A DNA stretch of 64,000 bases from Mesostigma viride (Eukaryota; Streptophyta; Mesostigmatophyceae; Mesostigmatales; Mesostigmataceae). The notes beneath the pieces are model-generated. The model saw only the letters and a list, made by a program, of their open reading frames with translations. It did not search any database and was not told where the DNA came from. The stretch lies in contig RPFO01001643.1 in the NCBI GenBank assembly GCA_009746045.1, forward strand, positions 62,001 to 126,000, given 5' to 3'. Made by a program: the position numbers and the translations under genes. Shown in pieces: positions 1 through 11,650 of this stretch (its first letter is position 1; every line of letters starts with the position of its first letter).

Positions 1-677
1 CCCACACCCACGTACGCATGCCAGCCACCCCACACACCCACGCACGCATGGCAGCCACCCCACCAACCCACACACGCGTGCCAGCCCCCCCTAACCCCAC
101 GCATGCATGGCAGCCCCCACCACACCCACGCATGCATGCCACTCCCCCCACACCCACGCACGCATGCGAGCCCCCCACACACCCACGCACGCATGCGAGC
201 CCCCCCACACACCCACGCACGCATGCCAGCCCCCCCCCACATGCACGCATGCATGCCAGCCACCCCACCAACCCACTTATGCATGCCAGCCACCCCCGTC
301 ACCAACGTACGCATGGCAGCTCCCCACCACACCCACGCATGCATGCCACTCCCCCCCCACACCCATGCGTGCATGGCAGCTCCCCCCAAACCCACGCATG
401 CATGCCAGCCCATCACAAACCCATGCACGCATGCCACCCCCCACACCCACTTACGCATGCCAGCCACCCCACACACCCACGCACGCATGGCAGCCACCCC
501 ACGAACCCACACACGCGTGCCAGCCCCCCCTAACCCCACGCATGCATGGCAGCCCCCCACCACACCCACGCATGCATGCCACTCCCCCCCCACACCCACG
601 CACGCATGCGAGCCCCCCCCACACCCACGCACGCATGCGAGGCCCCCCACACCCACGCAAGCATGCCAGCCCCCCCC
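1..677. repeat. 30-bp satellite, left-edge block
   Basis: Tandem monomers of 29-31 bp built on ACCCACGCATGCATGCCAGC followed by a C-run. The block begins at the window edge, so its true left end is unknown. It ends at the fixed boundary where ATGAAGTCATAG begins the A module. Strand composition is strongly skewed: the + strand is C+A rich with runs of 6-9 C. Both strands read open for long distances, because the period is near a multiple of 3 and the monomers contain almost no stop triplets. I do not regard those frames as genes. Confidence 0.95.
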
Positions 678-1489
678 ATGAAGTCATAGTGGGCACCACG
701 GAGTCATGCTATGATTTAATTTTTTCAATTTAATAATGGGAATGACGGATGGTGCATGTGTGAACAAAGGAATGAAAGGATTGCCACTCAATGAATATTA
801 ATTAATGATGAAAATGGGAGTTTGCATGGGAGTGTTTGGTCCTTATGGCTGGCTTGCAAAAAGCAGTACCCGAATTTCGAAGTATTTGACAGCGAAATAT
901 CTGTAAAGTATATCGCATGGTATAATTAATTAATGAATGGTACGCTGAAATTCATTGTGCGGGCTCTCTCTGCACGTGATAAACAATTTTAGCTTTGAGG
1001 GCATGCAACAAGACATGCTAGCATTGAAATGAAATTAAATTATAACATGACTTGTTGGGAGATCATGTACGACATGTAGCATAATTACGTACATGGCCAC
1101 AATTGTCCAATCAGGGCCCTCCTCTAGGTAGACTGTGCTAGGCAATTACAATTAGACAAATAAGGTCAAAAAAGGTTTAATTCTTCACCTACCTCCATCC
1201 ATCCAGCAAGGGAATATGTTAGCCAGTGCTACATGATGATCTCCCAACGGAGTCATGTTATGATGCGAAATAGTTCAGGATAAAATTTGTCAGAATTTCA
1301 CTGGCGATACGAACGTAACGAAATTTCCAAGTATCCGACGCCGAAATATCATTGTTGTATCGAATGGTATGCTGAAATTCATTGTGGTCAAGTCCGAGCT
1401 GATAAATTTGTCAGAAATTTCATTTTCGATACGAACGTGACGAAATTTCCAAGTATCTCACGCTCGGAGATACTTATGATGTACAACCC
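678..1489 (+). repeat. AT-rich A module, long form, truncated unit
   Basis: This is the same AT-rich module that follows every satellite block, starting ATGAAGTCATAGTGGGCACC. It contains a small inverted-repeat element (1042-1261) and then two copies of a roughly 120-bp repeat (R120) with core GATACGAACGTRACGAAATTT at about 1307 and 1429. Normally the GC-rich G module follows. Here the sequence passes from CACGCTCGGAGA (about 1459-1470) through a short non-matching stretch straight into satellite, so G, H and X are missing. No gene is seen. Confidence 0.85.
1042..1261. mobile_element. MITE-like inverted-repeat element in A module
   Basis: The left end ATAACATGACTTGTTGGGAG and the reverse complement of the right end (ATAACATGACTCCGTTGGGA) match with small gaps over about 30 bp, enclosing about 160 bp with no coding potential. 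That is the architecture of a miniature inverted-repeat transposable element. No target-site duplication is visible. The same element lies in every A module: 3346-3573, 6435-6662, 11403-11627, 16341-16568, 21206-21433, 26070-26297, 31401-31624, 36344-36571, 40349-40571, 44851-45074, 48938-49161, 53032-53255 and 57355-57575. It was therefore present before the unit was amplified. Confidence 0.6.
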
Positions 1490-1781
1490 ACGCACGCATG
1501 CCAGCCCATCACAAACCCACTTATGCATGCCAGCCACCCCCCACACCCACGTACGCATGCCGGCCACCCCACACACCCACGCACGCATGGCAGCCACCCC
1601 ACGAACCCACACACGCGTGCCAGCCCCCCCCTAACCCCACGCATGCATGGCAGCCCCCCACCACACCCACGCATGCATGCCACTCCCCCCCCACACCCAC
1701 GCACGCATGCGAGCCCCCCCCCACACCCACGCACGCATGCGAGGCCCCCCCACACCCACGCAAGCATGCCAGCCCCCCCCC
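1490..1781. repeat. 30-bp satellite, short block
   Basis: About ten satellite monomers in the same orientation as the flanking blocks. The left junction is the deletion or recombination point described for the A module before it. The right end is the normal boundary, with the GCAAGCATGCCAGCC terminal monomer before ATGAAGTCATAG. Confidence 0.9.
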
Positions 1782-1827
1782 ATGAAGTCATAGTGGGCAC
1801 CACGGAGTCATGCTCGGAGTCATGCTA
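1782..1827 (+). repeat. 46-bp remnant of A module with 12-bp duplication
   Basis: Only the first part of the A module remains (ATGAAGTCATAG through GGAGTCATGCT). The 12-mer CGGAGTCATGCT is then present twice in tandem, and satellite resumes with AACCCACACACGCG. The rest of A and all of G, H and X are absent, so this is a deletion scar between two satellite blocks. Confidence 0.8.
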
Positions 1828-2981
1828 ACCCACACACGCGTGCCAGCCCCCCCCTAACCCCACGCATGCATGGCAGCCCCCCACCACACCCACGCATGCA
1901 TGCCACTCCCCCCCCACACCCACGCACGCATGCGAGCCCCCCCCACACCCACGCACGCATGCGAGGCCCCCCACACCCACGCAAGCATGCCAGCCCCACC
2001 CCACATGCAGGCAAGCATGCCAGCCACCCCCCACACCCACGCATGCATGCCAACCCCTCCCACACCCACGCCTGCATGCCAGCTACCCCACAAACCCACG
2101 CATGCATGCCAGCGACCCCCCACATGCACGCATGCATGCCTGCCACCCCACCAACCCACGCACGCATGCCAGCCCATCACAAACCCACTTATGCATGCCA
2201 GCCACCCCCCACACCCACGTACGCATGCCAGCCACCCCACACACCCACGCACGCATGGCAGCCACCCCACGAACCCACACACGCGTGCCAGCCCCCCCTA
2301 ACCCCACGCATGCATGGCAGCCCCCCACCACACCCACGCATGCATGCCACTCCCCCCCACACCCACGCACGCATGCGAGCCCCCCCCCACACCCACGCAC
2401 GCATGCGAGCCCCCCCACACACCCACGCACGCATGGCAGCCACCCCACGAACCCACACACGCGTGCCAGCCCCCCCCTAACCCCACGCATGCATGGCAGC
2501 CCCCCACCACACCCACGCATGCATGCCACTCCCCCCCCACACCCACGCACGCATGCGAGCCACCCCCCACACCCACGCATGCATGCCAACCCCTCCCACA
2601 CCCACGCCTGCATGCCAGCTACCCCACAAACCCACGCATGCATGCCAGCGACCCCCCACATGCACGCATGCATGCCTGCCACCCCACCAACCCACGCACG
2701 CATGCCAGCCCATCACAAACCCACTTATGCATGCCAGCCACCCCCCACACCCACGTACGCATGCCAGCCACCCCACACACCCACGCACGCATGGCAGCCA
2801 CCCCACGAACCCACACACGCGTGCCAGCCCCCCCTAACCACACGCATGCATGGCAGCCCCCCACCACACCCACGCATGCATGCCACTCCCCCCCACACCC
2901 ACGCACGCATGCGAGCCCCCCCCACACCCACGCACGCATGCGAGGCCCCCCCACACCCACGCAAGCATGCCAGCCCCCCCC
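1828..2981. repeat. 30-bp satellite block
   Basis: About 38 monomers. The order of monomer variants (ACATGCAGGC, ACGCCTGC, CACTTATGC, CACGTACGC, CACACACGCGTG, CTAACCCCACGC) follows the roughly 445-bp higher-order pattern of the longer blocks, with some variants skipped. Confidence 0.95.
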
Positions 2982-3914
2982 ATGAAGTCATAGTGGGCAC
3001 CACGGAGTCATGCTATGTTTTAATTTTTTCAATTTAATAATGGGAATGACGGATGGTGCATGTGTGAACAAAGGAATGAAAGGATTGCCACTCAATGAAT
3101 ATTAATTAATGATGAAAATGGGAGTTTGCATGGGAGTGTTTGGTCCTTATGGCTGGCTTGCAAAAAGCAGTACCCAAATTTCGAAGTATTTGACAGCGAA
3201 ATATCTGTAAAGTATATCGCATGGTATAATTAATTAATGAATGGTACGCTGAAATTCATTGTGCGGGCTCTCTCTGCATGTGATAAACAATTTTAGCTTT
3301 GAGGGCATGCAACAAGACATGCTAGCATTAAAATGAAATTAAATTATAACATGACTAGTTGGGAGATCATGTACGACAGACATGTAGCATAATTACGTAC
3401 ATGGCCACAATTGTGCCAATCAGGGCCCTCCTCTAGGTAGACTGTGCTAGGCAATTACAATTAGACAAATAAGGTCATTCAAAAAGGTTTAATTCTTCAC
3501 CTACCTCCATCCATCCAGCAAGGGAATATGTTAGCCAGTGCTACATGATGATCTCCCAACGGAGTCATGTTATGATGCGAAATAGTCCAGGATAAAATTT
3601 GTCAGAATTATTTCATTGTGGTTCAGTCCGAGCTGAAAATTTGTCAGAATTTTTAATTTCGATACGAACGTGACGAAATTTCCAAGTATCTCACGCTCGG
3701 AGAGCTTTCACGGTGTTCACGGGGAAGGGTCCGTTGCGAGTGGCGCACGGAGGCGGTTCGTCCCGGTCGGAATCGTCCGCTCGCGCGTCCTCCGTGGAAG
3801 GGTCTTGGCGCGTCGCGCGGGCCGGTGCGGTTGGCGCCCAGAAGGTCGACTATCGGCCTCTGGGCCGCTAGCGGCGAGTCACGTCCTCTCAAGTCGGGGA
3901 GGGGGGGCGATAGC
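2982..3914 (+). repeat. A module (short form) plus G module with broken hairpin
   Basis: A covers 2982-3690 in the short form, where the first R120 copy is reduced to about 50 bp. G starts near 3691 (TCACGCTCGGAGAGC) and reaches the left hairpin arm at 3896-3908. The right arm and the CTTGT end are missing. After GATAGC (3909-3914) the sequence changes to an inverted H/X segment. This is the only complete-length G module without its 3' border. Confidence 0.8.
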
Positions 3915-3922
3915 TAAAATGT

Positions 3923-4615
3923 GGTATCACTCCGTTGACGCACCTCCAGCTCATAAAATTTCGCACTTGCTCTTCAAACATAAAATTTTGACGTATAAAA
4001 CCATGGCTGCGCATTCCCCATCCCAATTTTCTAGCCTACGTTGCCTGCCATCGCCAGCCAGCACAAGGAAAATTGCTCGCGCAGCACGTCACTTTGTTTT
4101 TCGCCCCGAGCATGCCGCACGCTTTGCCAATAATTCCCAGTTCCCACTGCCCAGCAAGACTTTTTTCCATGCGATTATACCATGCGATATACTTTAGAGA
4201 TATTTCGGTGGAAGATACTTGGAAATTTCGTTACGTTCGTATTTCCATTGAAAATGTGCCAAATTTCGGCCTGAACTATTTCACCCCACCCTGACTGAAC
4301 GCCAGTTCGGCTCTGAACCTTCCACCCGTCCTGCAAATTTGATCCATCCGTTCAGAAAATCGCATTCCATTCACGTTGTGGCCCTAACCTCGAGCGCGTA
4401 ATTCGAAACGGCGTGCACCGGTTGGTCCCCTTGTCCAAAGTGGTGCAACGGGAAACACTGAAAAGTTTGAGGAGAGATCCATTCGCCAGTAGCTTGTTTG
4501 ACGTTTAAAAGAGTCAACGCGCCGTAATTCCTGAGGCCGCGCGGATTGGCGAGACGCCCCACCTGCCCGCAAAAGTCTGAACATGTTCAGCGTTTCAGCA
4601 CCCGTTCAGACTTCC
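3923..4615 (-). repeat. Inverted copy of an H/R120/X segment
   Basis: This stretch reads as the reverse complement of 49785-50477. Checked landmarks all satisfy the relation position + partner = 54400 (4384/50016, 4294/50106, 4073/50327), so there is no net insertion or deletion over 693 bp. It contains the reverse of the CTGAACATGTTCAG palindrome, one R120 copy and the start of X. The left junction follows the broken G hairpin after 8 unmatched bases. The right junction abuts satellite at 4616. Confidence 0.85.
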
Positions 4616-6070
4616 CCCCACACCCACGCACGCATGCCAGCCCCACCCCACATGCAGGCATGCATGCCAGCCACCCCCCACACCCACGCATGCATGCCAG
4701 CCCCTCCCACACCCACGCCCGCATGCCAGCTACCCCACAAACCCACGCATGCATGCCAGCGACCCCCCACATGCACGCATGCATGCCAGCCACCCCACCA
4801 ACCCACGCACGCATGCCAGCCCATCACAAACCCACTTATGCATGCCAGCCACCCCCCACACCCACGTACGCATGCCAGCCACCCCACACACCCACGCACG
4901 CATGGCAGCCACCCCACCAACCCACACACGCGTGCCAGCCCCCCCCTAACCCCACGCATGCATGGCAGCCCCCACCACACCCACGCATGCATGCCACTCC
5001 CCCCCACACCCACGCACGCATGCGAGCCCCCCCCACACCCACGCACGCATGCGAGGCCCCCCCACACCCACGCAAGCATGCCAGCCCCACCCCACATGCA
5101 GGCAAGCATGCCAGCCACCCCCCACACCCACGCATGCATGCCAACCCCTCCCACACCCACGCCTGCATGCCAGCTACCCCACAAACCCACGCATGCATGC
5201 CAGCGACCCCCACATGCACGCATGCATGCCTGCCACCCCACCAACCCACGCACGCATGCCAGCCCATCACAAACCCACTTATGCATGCCAGCCACCCCCC
5301 ACACCCACGTACGCATGCCAGCCACCCCACACACCCACGCACGCATGGCAGCCACCCACGAACCCACACACGCGTGCCAGCCCCCCCCTAACCCCACGCA
5401 TGCATGGCAGCCCCCCCCACACCCACGCATGCATGCCACTCCCCCCCCACACCCACGCACGCATGCGAGCCCCCCCCCACACCCACGCACGCATGCGAGC
5501 CCCCCCACACACCCACGCACGCATGGCAGCCACCCCACGAACCCACACACGCGTGCCAGCCCCCCCCTAACCCCACGCATGCATGGCAGCCCCCCACCAC
5601 ACCCACGCATGCATGCCACTCCCCCCCACACCCACGCACGCATGCGAGCCACCCCCCACACCCACGCATGCATGCCAACCCCTCCCACACCCACGCCTGC
5701 ATGCCAGCTACCCCACAAACCCACGCATGCATGCCAGCGACCCCCCACATGCACGCATGCATGCCTGCCACCCCACCAACCCACGCACGCATGCCAGCCC
5801 ATCACAAACCCACTTATGCATGCCAGCCACCCCCCACACCCACGTACGCATGCCAGCCACCCCACACACCCACGCACGCATGGCAGCCACCCCACGAACC
5901 CACACACGCGTGCCAGCCCCCCCTAACCCCACGCATGCATGGCAGCCCCCCACCACACCCACGCATGCATGCCACTCCCCCCCACACCCACGCACGCATG
6001 CGAGCCCCCCCCCACACCCACGCACGCATGCGAGGCCCCCCACACCCACGCAAGCATGCCAGCCCCCCCC
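4616..6070. repeat. 30-bp satellite block of unit 0
   Basis: About 48 monomers. GCATGCCAG-type anchors at 4751, 4781, 4811, 4840, 4870, 4900 and 4930 give spacings of 30, 30, 29, 30, 30 and 30 bp, which defines the monomer period. The orientation equals that of all other blocks, although the segment to its left is inverted. Confidence 0.95.
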
Positions 6071-7034
6071 ATGAAGTCATAGTGGGCACCACGGAGTCAT
6101 GCTATGTTTTAATTTTTTCAATTTAATAATGGGAATGACGGATGGTGCATGTGTGAACAAAGGAATGAAAGGATTGCCACTCAATGAATATTAATTAATG
6201 ATGAAAATGGGAGTTTGCATGGGAGTGTTTGGTCCTTATGGCTGGCTTGCAAAAAGCAGTACCCAAATTTCGAAGTATTTGACAGCGAAATATCTGTAAA
6301 GTATATCGCATGGTATAATTAATTAATGACTGGTACGCTGAAATTCATTGTGCGGGCTCTCTCTGCATGTGATAAACAATTTTAGCTTTGAGGGCATGCA
6401 ACAAGACATGCTAGCATTAAAATGAAATTAAATTATAACATGACTAGTTGGGAGATCATGTACGACAGACATGTCGCATAATTACGTACATGGCCACAAT
6501 TGTGCCAATCAGGGCCCTCCTCTAGGTAGACTGTGCTAGGCAATTACAATTAGACAAATAAGGTCATTCAAAAAGGTTTAATTCTTCACCTACCTCCATC
6601 CATCCAGCAAGGGAATATGTTAGCCAGTGCTACATGATGATCTCCCAACGGAGTCATGTTATGATGCGAAATAGTTCAGGATAAAATTTGTCAGAATTAT
6701 TTCATTGTGGTTCAGTCCGAGCTGAAAATTTGTCAGAATTTTTAATTTCGATACGAACGTGACGAAATTTCCAAGTATCTCACGCTCGGAGAGCTTTCAC
6801 GGTGTTCACGGGGAAGGGTCCGTTGCGCGTGGCGCACGGAGGCGGTTCGTCCCGGTCGGAATCGTCCGCTCGCGCGTCCTCCGTGGAAGGGTCTTGGCGC
6901 GTCGCGCGGGCCGGTGCGGTTGGCGCCCAGAAGGTCGACTATCGGCCTCTGGGCCGCTAGCGGCGAGTCACGTCCTCTCAAGTCGGGGAGGGGGGCGGGG
7001 GGGCGATAGCCCCCCTCCCCCACTTTTTTCTTGC

Positions 7035-7640
7035 TGCTTCTGAATAACTAGCTGATTTATGCGCCGAAAACTTGCTTTGCCGTATTTTGAAGGTGGGGCC
7101 GTCCCGTAGCCCCTACGCGGGTATAAGGTGATCAATCAACCATTTGTTTATAGAAGGTGTGACAATAGAAGGTGTGTTATATATTTCTTCATCAAGCATG
7201 TCAAAAGTAATCCACTCGCTTACAACCTGAATTTTGCTTTGCTGGGTCTGCTGTGTTTGTGTCTCACTGTGCAGGCTATCCCAGGTGGGGCGTCTCGCCA
7301 ATTTGGTGGCCTCAGGATATACGGCTTCGTTGACTTTTTTCCAGCATGTCAACCAAGCTACTGGCGAACCGATATCTGTACTAAAACATTTTTCACACCC
7401 ACGTGGATGCCAACATTTGCATGCATGCCAGCCACCCCACCAATCCACGCACGCATGCAGCCAACGAACCCACGTTCGCGCCCCCACAGCGCTAGAATAA
7501 CGGGCCGAACCACGCACGCATGAAGGAGATGCATGCACGGAACGCACCTGAAACAAAATGGCAGACGGACCCACGCAAGGTTTACAACCGAACCCACGTT
7601 CACTCAGAACTGGGGCAGAATATGAGCACCCACACACGAA
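7035..7640 (+). repeat. Mosaic of H, X-end and satellite words
   Basis: Pieces in order: a diverged H start to about 7121; the X 3' segment from GTATAAGGTGATCAATC to GTGCAGGCTATCC (7122-7280); H again from CAGGTGGGGCGTCTCGCCAA; an X-end word CATGTCAACCAA inside H (about 7347); then about two satellite monomers (about 7387-7460). After that comes H-like sequence in which satellite words such as CCACGCACGCATG, GACCCACGCAAGG and GAACCCACGTTC replace the usual bases. Normal X begins near GAACTGGGAATTATTGG (about 7638). Confidence 0.65.
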
Positions 7641-8723
7641 CTGGGAATTATTGGCAAAGCGTGCGGCATGCTCGGGGCGAAAAACAAAGTGACGTGCTGC
7701 GCGAGCAATTTTCCTTGTGCTGGCTGGCGATGGCAGGCAACGTAGGCTAGAAAATTGGGATGGGGAATGCGCAGCCATGGTTTTATACGTCAAAATTTTA
7801 TGTTTGAAGAGCAAGTGCGAAATTTTATGAGCTGGAGGTGCGTCAACGGAGTGATACCTGCGTGGGAGAGGTCCGTGTCGCTATGGGCGACCTGGAAATG
7901 GAATGTCGTTGTAGATTTGGGTATTGTAGTATCATGCTTAACTGCTTTACGTATTGGGTGCCTAGTGAAATCAGTTTGCTGTTCGTGGAAGGCTTGGGGT
8001 GTGGCCAACGAGCTTCTGCTGTCGCCACATCATATTGGAAAGAACGCTGGATTTTTGCCACGGGACGTAACCGGCGATGCCGATGGTGAGGCGTTTGTTT
8101 CGATGACCGGGGTAGTACCTGCTCTCTTTCTGATGCATTTTCATGGTTGCGTTCTTTCCATTTCGCCGAATCCACCTAGTCGCAGCAAAGACATAGCGTA
8201 GCAAGGGTCTGCGTTTTATTTTCTTAGCCGTGCAGGACGCCATCTTCATGGTCCTTCGCATGTCCTGTGTGAACGTCCGTTGCCCAAGGATCTGTGATGC
8301 TTTTTTCTGGAATATACTGGGCGGTGAAAGCCCCTCTGGATGCTTGCCTGGTCACGGGTTTGGGGCGTCATTTACTGCTGTACTGGCTGACATTCATGGT
8401 GCTTTCTGCTAAGCTGACTTGCTTCGCACGTGGATTTTGACTGGACTGAAGAGCGCGTCTGGTAGCATGTTTACGTGGTGTATAAGGTGATCAATCAACC
8501 ATTTGTTTATAGAAGGTGTGACAATAGAAGGTGTGTTATATATTTCTTCATCAAGCATGTCAAAAGTAATCTCCACTCGCTTACAACCAGAATTTTGCTT
8601 TGCTGGGTCTGCTGTGTTTGTGTCTCACTGTGCAGGCTATCCCCTTGGTTGATCAACCAGGTGATTTTTGGTGGGCGGGGCCATATACTCTTCTTGGCGT
8701 TTTTCATCCATGGCATGTCAACC

Positions 8724-11038
8724 AACGCATGCATGCCAGCCCCTCCCACACCCACGCACACATGTTAGCTATACCCCACAAACCCACGCATGGATTCCAG
8801 CCACCCCCCACATGCCCGCATGCATGCCAGCCACCCCACCAATCCACGCACGCATGCCAGCCACCCCCACACCCACGCACGCATGCCAGCCACCCCACAC
8901 CCACTTATGCATTCCAGCAACCCCCACAGCCACTTACGCATGCCAGCCACCCCCCACCCCCACGCACGCATGGCAGCCACCCCACGAACCCACGCACGCG
9001 TGCCAGCCCCCCCTTAAAACCACGCATGCATGGCAGCTCCCCACCACACCCACGCATGCATGCCACTCCCCCCGCCAACCACCCACGCATGCCAGCCCCC
9101 GACACACGCAATGGCAGCCCCCCCCACACCCACGCACGCATGCCAGCCCTACCCACATGCAGGCATGCATGCCAGCCACCCCCACACCGCATGCATGCCA
9201 GCCCCTCCCACACCCGCCCGCATGCCAGCTACCCCACAAACCCACGCATGCATGCCAGCGACCCCCTAACCCCACGCATGCATGCAGCCCCCCACCAACC
9301 CACGCATGCATGCCACTCCCCCCACCCACGCACGCATGCGAGCCCCCACACACCCACGCACGCATGCGAGCCCCCCACACACCCACGCACGCATGCCAGC
9401 CACCCCACCAACCCACACACGCGTGCCAGCCCCCCCCTAACCCCACGCATGCATGGCAGCCCCCCACCAACACGCATGCATGCCACTCCCCCCCCACACC
9501 CACGCACGCATGCGAGCCCCCCCACACACCCACGCACGCATGCCAGCCCCACCCACATGCAGGCATGCATGCCAGCCACCCCCCACACCCACGCATGCAT
9601 GCCAGCCCCTCCCACACCCACGCCTGCATGCCAGCTACCCACAAACCCACGCATGCATGCCAGCGACCCCCACATGCACGCATGCATGCCAGCCACCCCA
9701 CCAACCCACGCACGCATGCCAGCCCATCACAAACCCACTTATGCATGCCAGCCACCCCCACACCCACGTACGCATGCCAGCCACCCCACACCCACGCACG
9801 CATGGCAGCCACCCCACGAACCCACACACGCGTGCCAGCCCCCCCCTAACCCCACGCATGCATGGCAGCCCCCACCACACCCACGCATGCATGCCACTCC
9901 CCCCCACACGCACGCATGCGAGCCCCCCCCACACCCACGCACGCATGCGAGGCCCCCCCACACCCACGCACGCATGCCAGCCCCACCGTGCATGCAGGCA
10001 AGCATGCCAGCCCCCCCCACACCACGCATGCATGCCAACCCCCCCACACCACGCCTGCATGCCAGCTACCCCACAAACCCACGCATGCATGCCAGCGACC
10101 CCCCACATGCACGCATGCATGCCAGCCCCCCCACCCACGCACGCATGCCAGCCCACCCCAAACCCAGGCATGCATGCCAGCCACCCCCCCACACCACGCA
10201 CGCATGCCAGCCACCCCACACACCCACGCACGCATGCCAGCCACCCCACAAACCCACACACGCATGCCAGCCCCCCTAACATGCACGCATGCATGGCAGC
10301 CACCCCACCAACCCACGCATGCATGCCAGCCCATCACAACCCACTTATGCATGCCAGCCCCCCCACACCCACGTACGCATGCCAGCCACCCCACACACCC
10401 ACGCACGCATGGCAGCCACCCCACCAACCCACACACGCGTGCCAGCCCCCCCTAACCCCACGCATGCATGGCAGCCCCCCACCACACCCACGCATGCATG
10501 CCACTCCCCCCCACACCCACGCACGCATGCGAGCCCCCCCCACACCCACGCACGCATGCGAGCCCCCCCACACCCACGCACGCATGCCAGCCCCACCCAT
10601 GCAGGCATGCATGCCAGCCACCCCCCACACCCACGCATGCATGCCAGCCCCCCCACACCCACGCCTGCATGCCAGCTACCCCACAAACCCACGCATGCAT
10701 GCCAGCGACCCCCCACATGCACGCATGCATGCCAGCCACCCCACCAACCCACGCACGCATGCCAGCCCATCACAAACCCACTTATGCATGCCAGCCACCC
10801 CCCACACCCACGTACGCATGCCAGCCACCCCACACACCCACGCACGCATGGCAGCCACCCCACGAACCCACACACGCGTGCCAGCCCCCCCCTAACCCAC
10901 GCATGCATGGCAGCCCCCCACCACACCCACGCATGCATGCCACTCCCCCCCACACCCACGCACGCATGCGAGCCCCCCCCACACCCACGCACGCATGCGA
11001 GGCCCCCCCACACCCACGCAAGCATGCCAGCCCCCCCC
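8724..11038. repeat. 30-bp satellite block of unit 1, irregular
   Basis: About 77 monomers, but with more single-base losses in C-runs and in the ACACCC word than other blocks (for example CACACCGC near 9185 and CACACCACGC near 10018). Monomer length therefore varies more and the reading frame breaks more often. It is the least homogenised satellite block in the window. Confidence 0.93.
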
Positions 11039-11650
11039 ATGAAGTCATAGTGGGCACCACGGAGTCATGCTATGTTTTAATTTTTTCAATTTAATAATGG
11101 GAATGACGGATGGTGCATGTGTGAACAAAGGAATGAAAGGATTGCCACTCAATGAATATTAATTAATGATGAAAATGGGAGTTTGCATGGGAGTGTTTGG
11201 TCCTTATGGCTGGCTTGCAAAAAGCAGTACCCAAATTTCGAAGTATTTGACAGCGAAATATCTGTAAAGTATATCGCATGGTATAATTAATTAATGAATG
11301 GTACGCTGAAATTCATTGTGCGGGCTCTCTCTGCATGTGATAAACAATTTTAGCTTTGAGGGCATGCAACAAGACATGCTAGCATTAAAATGAAATTAAA
11401 TTATAACATGACTAGTTGGGAGATCATGTACAGACATGTAGCATAATTACGTACATGGCCACAATTGTGCCAATCAGGGCCCTCCTCTAGGTAGACTGTG
11501 CTAGGCAATTACAATTAGACAAATAAGGTCATTCAAAAAGGTTTAATTCTTCACCTACCTCCATCCATCCAGCAAGGGAATATGTTAGCCAGTGCTACAT
11601 GATGATCTCCCAACGGAGTCATGTTATGATGCGAAATAGTTCAGGATAAA

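Larger units (their letters stand above)
3923..7034 (+). mobile_element. Unit 0: large tandem element with inverted H/X part
   Basis: Order: inverted H/X piece (3923-4615), satellite (4616-6070), A module short form (6071-6780), G module (6781-7034). Satellite, A and G are in the normal orientation; only the 5' part is reversed, and most of X is missing. The G hairpin is expanded (about 6984-7020, an extra GGGGC block), and the border reads CTTGC instead of CTTGT. The following unit is scrambled, so this border may be a degraded one. Confidence 0.55.

Noticed and set aside
678-1489. A module as a long terminal repeat of a retrotransposon
   Set aside because: It does not have TG..CA ends, no primer-binding site or polypurine tract was found, and no gag/pol sequence lies between successive copies.
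4616-6070. CRISPR array, because of 30-bp repeats
   Set aside because: Monomers are directly contiguous variants with no unique spacers of constant length, there are no cas genes, and the setting is eukaryotic.
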